Assembly (NCBI GenBank): GCA_003116995.1
Contig: BDSL01000043.1
Location: forward strand, 716,800 to 780,799
Direction: 5' to 3'
Length of the DNA: 64,000 nucleotides
From: Yamagishiella unicocca
Taxonomy: Eukaryota; Chlorophyta; Chlorophyceae; Chlamydomonadales; Volvocaceae
Shown: positions 34,250 to 47,415 of the stretch, piece by piece
How the letters are laid out: every line of letters begins with the position of its first letter
Numbering within the stretch: the stretch's first letter is position 1
Translations under genes and position numbers: made by a program
Notes under the pieces: generated by a model
Told to the model about the DNA's origin: nothing
The model's input: only the letters and a program-made list of their open reading frames with translations
The model's database searches: none

Positions 34250-36674
34250 TTAAGTGTGTACGTCTATCAACGTAATTCTACGGATTGCGACCTCTAAACA
34301 TCACTTTGGGCACGTATCAACGAGGCAAGCTTCGCTTACGGGTCCCTACGGGTCAAAATGCCGCGTAAGTACAAATACGGACATAAGACCTGGTCTCTTC
34401 AGTCCCACAACCGGCTAATGCGCTGGTATTTGTTGCCTGTATCGTGTGGACCTCCAAATGGCCCGCGGGTCAAACTGGGTATGAATTGATTCGTACGCTA
34501 CACGCCAGTAACAACGCAAGAGCACATATACAGCAAATGGTTAGCTGGAAAGCACTGCGTGTGGATAACGAATCGGATACCATACAAATGTGCAAAGCTC
34601 ATCTGAAACCGGTTTGCGATCAACGCACCGCACCTTCCATTGTCTGGCGTTCGGCAATGTCCTGGTGCATGCAGTACATTGCCGGTAACGGCTGCTGCTA
34701 CAGGCACTGCTGGAGGCGCTGTCAGGGGGCAAGAAGCAGCCCGTCGCATTGCAAGATGCCGTGTTTACCGGTGCGACTGTTGGTATGGTGGGCCAGGGTG
34801 GGCGGCGTGCAGTCAGCCAGCAACCACCATTCTCGTGCGAGCATGGGCCAGGGCCATCAGGGCATCATATCATGTAGTACACGTTACAGTGGGCTCCAGA
34901 CCGAAAGGCAGAAACACTGGGCACATCTCCGGGCACTGAAGAAGACAACTCAATCCTGTTTTGCGCCGTGCCTCAAGGGTTTCAATCGTTCGGCAGCTGC
35001 GACGACATAAAGGACCACAAATGGCGCTGAGGAATGTTGCTGCAGCCATGTCCGGTGCTGCTGCAGTGCTGCTGGAGAGGCCCAAGGTTGGTCTCGCCAC
35101 AGATTGACTACGACAAGGCAGGAATGATTGACCACCGCATGCAAGCGCACAACGCTAGGCGGGAACTGGAGTACTGGACAGTGCACTGTCCTGATGGGCA
35201 TCGCAAATGCGGCTGCTGTCATGCTGTTGCAGCGAGCTGTCCGCAGAGCAGTCCGACTGGGGTACAGCGGGGTGACGCCAAGTGTACGGGGGCAGCTTCG
35301 GCCGATGCCCTGCGGCAGCGTTCACACATGTTCGCGTTGCAAGCACATGTGTGTATCCGTGTGGCTTCTGATCAAGAACCGGCCGCCCTCCTGTTCCACG
35401 GCAGTTCATCCCGGTGAAACACCGTTGTCATTACACTCCGTTGGAGTAGCCCACACATCTCGATGTGGGCCATGTGAGAGAGGGCTGCTTCCAGCTCCTC
35501 CGCAGCCCCACCCTCACCCGCGGCAGCAGTCCGTGCAGCACATCTCTCAGTTGTCGCCGCCGCGGACAATCAGTACTGCTCGTCGAGCGCGCACACACTG
35601 CAGATCCTAGAATCTCAGTTTAATCATATACATGTTAATTCCGGAGAGTTCTGCGACTCAGCGGCAAAGAAGGACACACACACATACACGGTGTGGTACA
35701 TACAATAACGCAGCCCCCACGCAACCGTGCGAGGCGGCGCAACGCAGGTGCCCGCTGCTGCACGCCGCTTACACCGGTTCAGGTCACCTTTCCCCTCCGC
35801 GGTGCGCCATTGCAATCTACCCCGCGCAGAAATACCCGCACAAAACACCTGCCTATGAATGCGCAAATACGCTACAAGTTATCGCTCGAGCCGCCGCTCT
35901 GCGTGTAGGTAGGGAGGCTCCATTCGCCCCACCCCAACCTCAGAACATGGCCTCTGCCGGCCAGGACAGTCCACCAGGCCAGACAGCGAGCGCGCGTCGT
36001 TCGTCCCGAGGCAGTGCTAAGGATTGGCGGGGCTGTGCGGCATACGCCCGGGCTCCTGCACCAGCCGCCGCCAAAATAGTCACAGGCCGAGCACCCGTGG
36101 ACGTATCCGTATGCGCACGACCGGCTCATGATGTCCTGTCCGGTCAGGGGATAAGGCATAAGGCGCACAGCAACGGCGCCGCGCCGAAGCCACATACCGG
36201 CGCCGCGGAGTGGAGCAACCTCCCAACAGGCCAGCAGTCCAAAGCTCCGAAACCCTCGCCCTAATTCAAACAGCAATACTTATTTGATCTACAGAGCTAC
36301 CGTACCTAGCCTACACCTTTCCGGGACTACGTGTCTAAAGCGATTCCGCCCGCTCCTTCGGGATCTGGATCCGACTAGCAGAGTGAGAGCTCACTGCGCC
36401 CCGTCGCATCCCCGGGCGCAAGCCCGAGCGGCGCAGTCAGCTGCTTCAGGTCCAACAACGATCGAAGCGACCACACCCCGTCGCCATGACCCGCACAGCC
36501 CGCCGCCACTCCGCCGAAACGGCGTTTGAAATTGCTGCCTGATGCGGTTTCGGTTGATGCATGATCGAAGCATAAATTGACAATACTACCCAAACACCCC
36601 CCAGCTGGCCCATCATTGTGGCCAGCGCTGCTCGCCAGTTGCGCCATGGGGCTCCAGGGGCGTCTCGCGGCCGC
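34250..36674. other. Mostly uninterpreted; one coding-like stretch near 35.0-35.2 kb
   Basis: ATGGCGCTGAGGAATGTTGC at 35021 opens a short + frame (MALRNVAAAMSGAAAVLLER). One frame change later it seems to continue as IDYDKAGMIDHRMQAHNARR and ELEYWT near 35103-35180. The composition is protein-like, but the junction is only ~16 nt, too short for an intron, so a broken gene is possible. A TTACA near 35769 could be a minus-strand poly(A) signal for the gene at 36675-38109. Nothing else is supportable. Confidence 0.3.
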
Positions 36675-38109
36675 TCACTTGCCGAGCTTGGTGGTGTACG
36701 GCCCCACCCCATTGAAGCTCTTAATGTATTCCTGCGCGTAGTCCGTCAGCTCGCACGGCTTGTGCTTATGGTTGAACATGGCGTTGGGGGCGGCCTGGAG
36801 GGGGGAGGGGCGCGAGGGATATGGCTAGCGGCGGTTTGAAGGGGGGACCGGAGGAGCAGGAACTAGGTACGTTTTCGGCGTAGGGTTTCGATAGAAAACC
36901 CGTGCAGCAGCATAGGGCTCGGTGCGCGGGTGGGATGGGTGAGCGGGCTAGGTGGCAGAGGACGTGGGGTAGGGCGGAGGGAGGTCCTGCCCCTGAGGTG
37001 GTTGGGTCCTGGTGGGGTACGGTGCGACGATGACCCGCGGGACACGAAGCTGGAGGGGTGAGGCCGTGCGGCTGCAGTACCCCTGGAGTGTTTATGTCTG
37101 CCCGCCGTATGGGAGGGGGTGTGCGCGTCGAGAGGGGAGTGAGGCCGAGGGGCTTGGGTAGGGGAGAGGCCACTCGCGCAGATGTGTGGGTTAATGCCGT
37201 ACGGGGGCACCGGCGTGCCGCCGGCGAACGGTTGCGCTGACATTTACACCACGGACAATGAATACCGATGCCGTTAAGGGAAGCGACTCATGCGGTCGTG
37301 CCGGACATTAGCACATTGCGCAAAACAGCAACGACAACCGCTGTCACGTGCTGTAAGACAACGACTTTATTGCGCCAGTTCCCCTCGGCACCATTCCCAC
37401 TGCCCTGTGCCCCTCAGCCGGCTCGCCATCCAGTCCTGTGTCCTTGCGGCTGCACCATCCCCGTGTGCAGCCAACGTGGTCCTTTCCTCCGTCACCCCCA
37501 ACCCCGCAACGCAGAACCTACCGGCTGTACTCGATGGAAGAACCCATAGTCCATATTCCCCGTAATTGGCAATGCGTAACGATCGACGGGCACTTTATCT
37601 ACATCCTTGGCTGCCGCTAAGCTGTAAAGGGTCGCAGTGGACGCGGCGACCGTAGCCTCGTCGGGGTTCTGCGTCGGCACCGTCCTATTGGGTTTCTCTG
37701 GAAGAATGTGCACTGCGGATTTCCGTTGGGTGGGTGGGGATGGGTGGGGCGGGAGCAGGGCGGGCGCTTCAGATGATGGACCTCGATATGCGTGATAGAA
37801 GATCCCCCAGCTTAGAATTATGTCATGCACATTGACAATGTGCTTACAACTTCAAAACAATGCATGTATCCATGCAAGAGAAAGGCACAACTTACTCTTC
37901 CTCGGGTTGGGGATTTGGAACTGGTCGTTCAGCGTTAGAGCTCGGTTCTCCTTCTTGACATGTTCCTCCCAGACTGCGAGGAACAAAGTCGTCCAAAGTT
38001 AAGGAAGAGCGCACACCCGGCCGTCGACAGCAGTCGATATAACTCTGTGGGGGCAACACTTACCCCTATTCACCGACACGGCATCCATTTTACCAGCTAC
38101 CATCGTCAT
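36675..38109 (-). CDS. Four-exon small conserved-looking protein, 139 aa
   Basis: Exons in gene order: 38109-38064, 37973-37896, 37697-37522, 36794-36675. Donors are GTAAGT, GTAAGT and GTAGGT; acceptors are all CAG; 140 codons in phase. A donor 9 bp earlier (GTACAG at 37530) would also keep phase. The product begins MTMVAGKMDAVSVNR and is highly basic in the middle (PNPRKKKPNRT). It then reads PITGNMDYGFFHR, FNHKHKPCELTDYAQEYIKS and ends GPYTTKLGK. There is no signal peptide or membrane segment. Short length, basic charge and Tyr/Phe/Asn-rich motifs resemble small axonemal microtubule-inner proteins, but this is only an impression and I name no family. Confidence 0.75.
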
Positions 38110-40001
38110 TCTGGATAGAGGTGTGGAAAAAAAGGCGGCAAGGCAAGGAGAGGAAACTCTGAAGTTCCTTCGAACAGCAAAGCGTTGCGGCTTGTAGAGT
38201 GCGTAGGGGCAATGAGTGGGGAAAGATCCACAAATGCGGCTCGATGTTGGTCCTAACTGTATCCTTAGAATGAGCGGTGGGTCTTTTGTACATGCTCGCA
38301 AAAAACGCTGTACGGGTATCGGAGCCGAGAGCGCTCTCAGCAATAATGCAAACTTCAGGATCCCCGAGCATAAACCTGCGTCTGACGTGCTTTAACGACT
38401 GCGACGGCTGTGACTAACTTGACACCTCACTCGCTTACCAACGTGGCAACGACTTGATTTTAACTTTTTGAATCAGGCACACGCTGTCGAACATTGACGC
38501 CAGCAAAGGCGAGCAGAGATCAAGTTCCGAAAGGTGCTGCTTGCTCGGGTGATCGCTTTGGCCGGTTTGGCGTCCATTGACTTGGGGCAAGTGGGCAATG
38601 GGCCTCGGCACCACATGCTTTTCCAAGTTGCGTGCTCACCTCCAAACTCCAACCGGTATAACTCCCGGTGGCACGCTATCCATCAAGGCTTCCGCGCTCA
38701 CGTCCCGGCCCGGCTTCGCGCAACGCCTGCTCTGCATCGGGCCCTTTCTCCTGTCTCCAGCTTCCGTCGCAACCCCACCGCACTTCACAACAAGCCATTG
38801 CTGTGGTCTCCAGCAACCTCCCCGCCGGACACTCGCCCCCTCCGCAGCTGCGGCGTCGGCGCTTGGCAGCAGCACACCCCCCGCCGCGTGGCCTGTACGA
38901 CACAGGTTGTTCCAGGGTCCATTCCAGCTCGTCCGCGGTTGGACCAGCAACACCGGCAGCAGCGACAGCAGCTGCGACAGTAGCCGCAACAACTGCGGCA
39001 GCACCAGCAGCGCCCCGCGGTACGACGCATATTGGCCGTTGCCCAACGGCGCAGCATCAGGACCTCCGGAAACTGCGATCGGGGCCGGCAGCAGCAGCGG
39101 CAACAGTGACAGGTGCGTCCAGGTGCTGGTGATCCATGGCTGCGTGAAAGGCTGCTGTTGGGGGTTCTTTGGTGGGGTCATCGCTGTTGCACTGTTGTAT
39201 GCACGCTGCAGTCGGCAGCGACGACGTGTCTGTGGGTCACATACATGACGTAGTATGTGACCCACGGACATGTCGACTTGGGGCGTGCTGCGGGTGCAAC
39301 GGGCGGAGGGCCTGGGGGAATGTGGGTAAGGACGGGCTGTGCTCCCCGCGCCATCCGCAACCTGTGCTAGGCCGGCACCAGCCACACTGCTACACGTCAA
39401 GACCCTCAGACAGATCTGCAGAGGGTCGTTTCGTACCGCATGGCAGAGCGCTGCCCAGGATTTTGACACGGGTTTCGGAGCGTACGAAGCCCGGGCTTGT
39501 CCGACATGCGTGACTGGCCGGCCGGGTGGGGTGGGGGTAACGAGAGGAAACCCGTCTTGGGGGGGGGCGCTGTCGTGCAGTGCCGCTGCGCCGATTTGAC
39601 GCGGCGGCCATTGTCACCTGGGCCTCCAGCCAGGGTCAGCAGCGCTAGGGCGGGCAAGGGGCTGCGCTGCGACACTCCTCCTCAGTCCCCACGGGCGCAG
39701 CGGCCCCGGGTTGTTTACTGCCGACTGACAGTGCATGGACAGTACACGGACGGTACACGGGTTCCCTCGCCAACTCCCTCGCGCTGCCCCCCCCCGTTAT
39801 GGGGCGCCCCCTCTCCTCCCCTTCGCCAATTGGTTTCTGCCCCTCCGTTTCCCATGCCGTGTAACCGGGTCTCCCCGCCACCCCCCTCCCTCCGCGACCC
39901 TCAGCGACACCCACCCCCTCCTGCAGCAGCAGCCCCTTCCCGCGCCCCCAGTCGTGACCGGCTGGCCGCAGCACCCGGCCGCTGCAGCCACCGCTACAGC
40001 C
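38110..40001. other. Intergenic between divergent 139-aa gene and PARN gene
   Basis: The two flanking genes point away from each other, so both promoters should lie here. Long overlapping frames at 38534-39469 on both strands are low complexity (Leu- or Ser/Pro-rich) with no motif. The frame of PARN exon 1 stays open upstream to about 39735 (M-D-S-T-R-T), so an N-terminal extension cannot be excluded. Confidence 0.4.
39228..39269. repeat. 17-bp inverted repeat (hairpin)
   Basis: GTCTGTGGGTCACATAC, an 8-nt spacer (ATGACGTA), then GTATGTGACCCACGGAC. The arms pair over 17 bp with one T/C difference. It lies ~730 bp upstream of the PARN start. Confidence 0.9.
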
Positions 40002-43000
40002 ATGGCGCATGAGGAGGACCCCTTTACGATGGACCTGCGGGAGATGGCGGCGGCCGCAGCCCCGGCTCCGGAGGGCGCCACTGACAAGGCCGCCCCGGCT
40101 GTGGACGTCACTCGCCACAACTTTGATGTGAGTTCTTGGTCGTTCCCCGGCACCAGGTGTGGGATGTTAGGGTTTTAGTAGGGGCTGGTTGCGTTGGTCC
40201 TGGGAAGGGGGTCCTCTCCGATGAGGCCGCGCCGCGCCGGTCGGCGACACGGCGAGAGGCCTGATCGTTGCGACCCGGTGTGCACCTGGTGAGAGGCATC
40301 GCCGCCGCACAAAGACGTCACGTGGAAGTCACGCGGAAGACGCGGACCAGCGGCGGTTTTGAAATCCCGAGTCTTGAATCCTGGTTCCATCTTCGGCTCC
40401 GCAGTCCAGGAGGAGGCGATTTGCACCCGCCTTCCAGCCGCCGTCCCAAACAGCAACCTATCCACCTCACCTCGCCGAGCGATCCTACCTCCACCTCCCT
40501 CCCGCGCCGCCGCCGCTGACGCCTCTGGTCCTCGCCGCCTCTCTCCCTCCCCCCCTCCTCACACCATCCCCCCCAGGCCATGCTGCCGCTGGTCCGGCGC
40601 TACCTGTCCTCCTGCGACTTCTTCTCCTTCGACTGCGAGATGACGGGGCTGTTCCTGGAGGGGCAGAACGAGAACTACCTGGACGACATGCAGGACAGGT
40701 GGGGGGTGCCGAGTGGCCCGGGGCTGGCGTGACAACCGGAGTGGCCCGGGGGGGGGGGCGCGGTGGATTTGATCCGGCGTGCAGGACAGGCGGAAGCAAA
40801 GTGTCGGGGTTAGGGTGGGTGGGCGGACGGGTTGGTTTTGATCGGACGCGGGGCACCCATCAACCCGCCCCCAGGCACATGAAGAACGGAACCTCCGCAG
40901 CAAATTCGAGGATAGAGTCATGCCTTTCGCCTTAAACCTAAACCGGCGGCGGAACCCGACCTCCGGCATTGGATGCCTGCACCGATCCTCCAGCAGTCAA
41001 ATACAAACAAGTGTCCCAAACTTCCTCGTCGGCTTTACTTACACGTTAGTTACCGATCGACGGGTTTTCCCCCTTTTCCCGGGTTTCTCGTCCCGCCCTC
41101 TCCCAGGTACTCCCGCACAGCCGCCGCCGCGCACTCGTTCGTCATCAACCAGTTCGGCCTCTCCTGCTTCAAGCGGCAGGAGGGGGCGGCGCCGGGCGGC
41201 GAGAAGCGCTACCTGGCGGCCACCTTCAACTTCTACCTCTTCCCGAGGCCGCCCGAAGGGGTGGGTGGCGGGGCGCGTGCATGCGTAGACCGGGCCCCTG
41301 GGCGTACCGCTGAGCGCACACCTCGAGACTCACGGGTCGCGTGTGGGTGGTGGCTGTTAGATGCCGACAAGGCCCGGGTTGCAGAAAAGGCTAGGGACTA
41401 GAGGTGTGTTGTATCCTGAGGTATTCGAAGCCTCGACTATCGCCTGCAGCGGGCACTTTGTCGGCGCCTCCCCGCCCCCCTCCGTTAACCTTGCCCCCCA
41501 GACCCCACCCCGTGTACTGACTTGACCCCCTCGTTGACCCCGGCCCCCTGCTACCCGCCCTTCCGCCCGCCACCACAACCCCAGGGCGCCTCCTCCGCCA
41601 GCTCCAACACCTCGCGCCGCTTCGTGTGTGATGCGGGGTCGCTTGCCTTCCTGGCCTCGCAGGTGGGGGTGGGGGGGGGTGCAAAAATGACACTTCTACC
41701 CCGCAGGTGGCGGGGGGGATGAGAGGAAAGCCCCTGGGTCGACGCTGAATAGGAGTACCGATTGGGCTACGTTGGATGGGGTTGTGAGGACAAGCCCGTG
41801 GATGGGGGGGCGGGGATGAGCTCGGTGACCTAGGCGTGGTAGGTAAGGCTGCGTGGCTTGTGCCGGTGTGGCGACCCGCGGGTCATTGCTGTGTCGCCTC
41901 CCGCTCCCCGCCACAAGGCCCCACCCACCCAACCATGCCGGGCATCCCCACACCGGCCGACAGGGCTTCGACTTCAACCGCTGCATCTACGACGGTGTGC
42001 CGTTCATGCCGGTACGGCAACGGGACGAGCTGCTGCGGCAGGTGGGTATCAGGGCTGTAGGGGTGTTGACCCGTGGCCCATGAGGGTTAGGGAGGGGGGC
42101 TGCGGCCCAGGAGGGAGGGCTCGTACAATGTGCCCTGTTCGGTTGGGCGGTGCCGCCATCGAGGCACCATGGACCCGCCCTTCGCACGGCTGGCCACGTG
42201 CGACTTGCTTGCATGGCTGTGTAGCTGGCGGCGCTGAAGGGGGCCTGCTTGCTCGTACTACAGCACGGCGCCTCGGGCCCTCCAACGCAGTGCTGCCTCC
42301 CCCGCGATCGTGACTGCTGGCCGGGGTGGCAGTCGGTGTGGCGGTGGCGGTAACCTCTGTCCCCCTGACCTCCCGCCCTCTGCGACAGATCGACCGGGAC
42401 AACGGCGGCGGCAATGGCGGGGGCGGCCAGGAGGGCAAGGCTGACGTGGTGCTGAGCAAGCCGGAAGACCAGGAGTTTGTGCAGGTGGGTGTGGTGGTGG
42501 TGGTGCTGGTGGTGGTGGTGGGTGGCGATGCGGTGCAAGCCGGGGAAGGTGGGTGCGCGTGCAGGGGGAGTGCGGCGGCGTAACGGAATTAACCGACTGG
42601 GTCGGGCACAGCCATTGCGGCTGGGCGGGGGCCGGAAGATGTTGTTTCCTCACTGCGACGGTATACGGGCGCAGGCACCTGACGCGCGGGAAGCAGGTTG
42701 TCGGTGCGCCTGCCCCAGGGCGCTTAGGGGCCCCCAGCCCGCCAGTGGGGGCCGTCAGTCGGCAGCACCACCGCGCACCTGCAAGCATGCCAGTCACTCG
42801 CAACAGCCCAGCCGGTCATCACAACAACCCGCCCCCAGTTCTTTGCCCCTGGAATCGTGCCGCTTGTTGTGTTCTTGCAGCCCAACCTCACTCCCCCGCC
42901 ATGATAACGCAGCTGCTCGACCTCAGCCTCCCGCTCTCCTTCCTTCACTCCCGTCTCCTTCCCTCCAACCCCCTTCACCCGCCTCCTACTCTCCAACCCC

Positions 43001-46000
43001 CTGCTCTGCGGCTTCAGGGCCTGCTGACCACTGTTCGAGAGTGGCTGTCCTCGGACTCCTCCGAGCCCCTGGATCTGCCGCCGGTGAACCGCTACCTGCG
43101 GCTGCTGGTGAGGCGGGGCAGGCGGGGGGGGGCTGGTGGGACCGCACGACAGGGCAGGGTTGGGCTAGGGAGGTGTGTGAGTGCGCCTTATTCTTGTAGG
43201 AGTGCCGATCTGAGGGAGCGTTCTGGTGAAGCGTGTCGGTTTGTGGGTGTGCCGCTTCGCCGGACCTTGGACTGCCCTGCTCCTCTTTTGCATCGTAGCC
43301 AGTCACACCATAGCCAACCTCATAACTAGTCACGGGGGGTAGCGCGAAGACCAGGGTCCAGGGGGGTGGCATGAAGACCGGTTACACGACATGGGTATGA
43401 TAATAGCTGGCGCATTGTCTTCGGACACGGAGTTGTGAGCGCATGCTGGAGCACTTGAATTGACTACCGGGAAGCCTGTGGATGTGGCCCGTCATCGGCC
43501 GCTTAAAGGAAGTGAACAAACGAATGTGCGGTAGAGTGCGAAGCGTAAGACAGAGAACCGGTTGGTGGAATGGGACATGATGCGGCGAGACACGTTGCAT
43601 CCCGTCCCCCTCCCATCGTCTCCGTTGCATCCCGTCTCCCTCCCAGCCCGAATACTGACCGTTATCGTGGTCCCGGGGCGGGGGGGGAGAAAACCCGGTT
43701 ACACCGGGGGGGGGTAGGGGGACGACCGGGGTCCGGGTGGGACGTTGCTTAGGCTAGCAGCTGAGCGCACCTTGCGCACCCGGCATGTGTGCCGAGGCGA
43801 CTGCCTATCGCAAAGCCGGCCCCTCCCTGCCCCGCCCCGCCCCGCCCCCCACCCAACCCCCAGTCGTACCAGGCGCTGGCCCGGCCCGAGAGCTTTGGCG
43901 GCCCCCCGGGTGGGGCGCCCGACTGGCACCCGGGGTTCTTCGTCAAAAAGGTGTGGCACCGTTCAATCCCGGCGGTGCTTCCGCTGAGTGGTCGGGCGGG
44001 AGTTGCGTGGTGCGAGGGAACGGCGGGGGGGGCGGCGTGTCGTCCTCCTTGCTGCGTCCTTGTGCCGGGGGGGCGAGCGCGAGGGAGCCCCACATCACCA
44101 CCACACAAGGCGGCCCGGCGCAACCCATGGGTCTTGCCGCTACTGTCCGTGGCAGCATGGCAGTGAAGTACGCTTCTTAATGTGCCGTACTGTGTCCTTT
44201 AGGCGCGCACGTAGGGGCCCCCACGATGAGGCTTGCTTCCAATGGTCGCCGGGTCGCTGCCAGTGGAACCCCACGACTGGGCGCATCAGGCGGATCAGCG
44301 CCCCCTCCTGATAGGGCCAACACCTAACCCCCACCGCGCTTTTGCGCCCTGGGCGCCCTTCATTCGGCGTACGTACGGCAGATCACCGACGAGCGCAACT
44401 GGACTTGCGTCCGGCTGGTGCGGTGCGCCTGCCCCGCGGAGGCGGAGGCGCTTGAGGCGGCGGAGCGGGACACCCGGCGGGCGCAGGTGGCCGCTGCGGC
44501 GGGGTTCGCGGCGGTGTGGGAGGCCATGAGGGAGTGCGGCCGGCCGGCGGTTGGCCACAACTGCATGTTCGACGTGGCGTACGGCATCGCGCAGTTTGGG
44601 GAGGGGCGGCTGCCGGCCACGTGGGAGGGATTCAAGGTGGGTGGGGGCGGCGTGGGGGCGGATGTATGGGGTTGGTCGGGGGGGGTGCGGTTGGTCAGGG
44701 TGTGTGTGGTTTGAGTCTATACGTGGGGGAGGTTGAGGTTGGGGGAGACGGAGGAGAGCATTGCGGGTGAAGGGGCCTGGGGCCGGAGGGCCAGCTTGAG
44801 GAGCGACAGCTCCTTCACGCCTGTGCAGTCCCCACACCAATCCAATGACTCCCCACATCGAGGCGATGGGGACTTCCTTGAGCCGCGTTCATGTACGAGA
44901 ATATGAAAACCGGCTTGCTCGCCCCCTCCCCCTCCGTACCCTATGTCGTGCCACCGGGTCGTCTTCTCACCACCCTTCCCCCGTGTGTGCATGTACGGCA
45001 GGCCGCCGTTGCGACCTGGTTCCGGGGCGGCCTGTACGACACCAAGCACATCTGCCGCCAGCTGCCGGATCTGCTGGGCACCGACACCACTCTGGGGGTG
45101 ATGTACCGCAGCCTGCTGCCGCAGCCGGACAGCGGAGACGCGGGTAGGCCGGGGACCTGGTGGGGGGTGGTGGTGTACGAGGACGACGTCGTTGCGGGGG
45201 TTGCAACACGACGCCGTGTGAAGTCGTGTGCACTGCTGCTCCGGTGGGGTGCGAGGCGGGCTTGGCGGCGGGTGATCAAGTGCCGCGTCTATTGCCGCGG
45301 CTGGTGACAGGCCCTTTAAAAGCTCCCCCTCCAAGCCCACTGCAAACCACCTCCGGCTCCCCCCCGTCCTGACCGACCCTTCCTTCCCTCCCTCACCCCC
45401 GCCCCAGCAGCCACGCCCAGCCTGGTCCCCGCCTCGCCCGCACTGCCCGCCCCCGTGTCCATCTCTCACGCCCGGGGCTTTGAGAAGTACGTCCAGGTGA
45501 CCGCCGGGCAGCTGGCGCACGAGGCGGGGTACGACGCCTTCATGACGGGCAGCGTGTTCGCCGCGCTGGAGGCGGTGGCCGAGGCTAGGGCGAGGGCTTC
45601 GGCGGTGGAGCCCATGCAGGTGGGGGTATGAAAGGGACCCATGGATCGGCACTGAATAGGTGGGGGGATGGGGCAATTGGAGGCGGAGGTGCCTGGCCTT
45701 GTCAACGGGCTACGGGGGGGCGACGTGATCGCGGTAGGCCGCCCCGTGAGCCAGCCAGCCACCCACAAGACTCCGCGTCGCACGTTTGACGCCCGGGCTG
45801 TCTAGGACGGCGTGTTGCCGCCTCCATCGCGGGCGAGCGGTCTCGCTGGTTCCAATCACACTCGTCAATCCCTCCGACCTACACCTGCACCCCAACCGCG
45901 CAGGAGGTGGAGGCGCCGGAACCCGCCACCCCCTCGCCGTACGCCTCCGTGACGCCTTACAACTGGCGTCTCAACGTGACCCGCTCGGACCTGCCGTATG

Positions 46001-47415
46001 CGCTGCTACGGCCTGCCGTGCCCGGCGACCCGACCTCCATGGAGCCGGTTCCGGAGCGGCCGCTCGTGTTCTACCTGGGGGCGTTGTCGTACGGCGTGCG
46101 CGCAAACGACATTCACCGCGGCTGCGAGGAGGCGGGGCTGGGCAAGGTGGGTGGGTGGGCCGCGATGTGAAAAAGGGGGAGGGCGGGAATCAACTGGAGG
46201 GGCCGTTGACTGGGATATCAGGTATCGGAGGCGCAGGCGACGAGATAGAGCGGAAACCCCTGGTGAGGAGGGAAGAGGAAGGGCGGGCAGGAGGGGGGCA
46301 AGTCGGTGATGATGTAACCTTGCGCGTGTAGATGAGGGCAGCACACCCCGGGCGGAACGGTGAGCAAGGCCGAATGCGGCGTGGTACGACACAATGCCGC
46401 CTGGATCGCTCCGTTACCGCCCCTAGACAGGGCGGCGAATACGCAGCCTGCGACGTGCACCCCCATCCTCCCCCCCACGCATCGCACACCTCTCTCTGCT
46501 TGCGGCGCCTTTCGCGGCACTGGTCCTCACGTGGGACGGGTGCCACGTGTGCAGGTGCGCATCAGCTTCCTCCCCGGGAACAACGCCCTCGTGGAGCTGG
46601 CCACGGCGGAGGCGGCGGAGCTGGCGGCCAGCGGCGCACTGGAGGGGCGCAAGCTGAGTGCCGAGGTGGGTGGGAGGCCGGGCTGCGGGCGGGAAACAAG
46701 CTGCCGGGTGCAGTGGCAGGGGCCCGTGCCGTACCCTCAGTCGGGGCGGCTCTTGATCAGTGGGCAGCCATGCACCCCACGCCGTGAGCCCCCCCCCCTG
46801 CTCGGTCTTCTCGCCTCCCATCTCTTCTGGACCACCATCTTCAACGCCCTTGGTTTGTCGGCCGTGGATTCGCGGATTATCCAGTACCGCCCCCTGCTGT
46901 TTGTCCCCTCCCTGGACGAGACCCAAAGGCACACCGCGGGGCGACATACGCACACCAGGGGGCGCCCCGCGGGCCGCCTTTGAGCCGTATGCCCGCACCT
47001 TGTTCCAGCGCACCCTTCACTCTTAGACACTACTACCCAGCGCACCAAATGGAAAACGCTTACGGAAACGGAAACGAGTTGTGGACACACCTTGCACTCC
47101 ACCTTGCATCTATCTGCACGTGCTTTAAACGCCACGCTCGATCAACTGCCAACCGCCGACCAGGTGCTGCGCTACTCTGAATACCGGGCCCGCAAGGACG
47201 CGATGCTGGCGGCGGGAACCTGGCCGCTGCCCGGGTACGGAGGGGCGGGCGGCCACCGGGGCAGTGGGGTCGTCCCCGGCGGCACCGCCCCCGCCGGGCC
47301 GCCCCGCCCCGCCAAGCGGCCCCGAACGGAGATCGAGGAGCCGCAGCCGCCGCCACCTCCCTCACCGCAGCAGCAGCCGGCAGGGGGGTCTCTGAAGCAG
47401 TGTGCCATCATGTAG
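40002..47415 (+). CDS. PARN: Poly(A)-specific ribonuclease PARN, 681 aa, 14 exons
   Basis: Exons: 40002-40127, 40577-40698, 41107-41260, 41585-41662, 41964-42041, 42389-42484, 43018-43107, 43864-43950, 44382-44636, 45002-45143, 45408-45619, 45904-46146, 46555-46665, 47164-47415. They join in phase to 682 codons. DEDDh residues: D61 and E63 (FSFDCEMTGL), D341 (GHNCMFD), H447 and D452 (HEAGYDAF). Other PARN hallmarks are INQFGLSCF, FNFYLFP, FLASQGFDFN, an R3H-like segment (LLTTVREWLSSD...VNRYLRLLSYQAL) and LYDTKHICRQLPDL. The enzyme removes 3' poly(A) tails from mRNA and trims small RNAs, with Mg2+ at the four acidic residues. The start has a GCCATGG context. The C terminus is Pro/Gln-rich, has PAKRPR as a possible NLS, and ends Q-C-A-I-M, a CaaX box. 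Confidence 0.93.
46855..46878 (+). repeat. 24-bp match to the Penelope-like element, in PARN intron 13
   Basis: The 24 bases ending in CGTGGATTCGCGGATT occur here and at 50412-50435 inside the Penelope-like region. Flanks diverge soon after. Intron 13 (46666-47163) probably holds an old fragment of the same family. Confidence 0.7.

Noticed and set aside
38636..39469. 277-codon minus-strand frame
   Set aside because: Low-complexity Leu/Pro/Ser composition, overlaps an equally long plus frame, no motif and no introns in an intron-dense genome.
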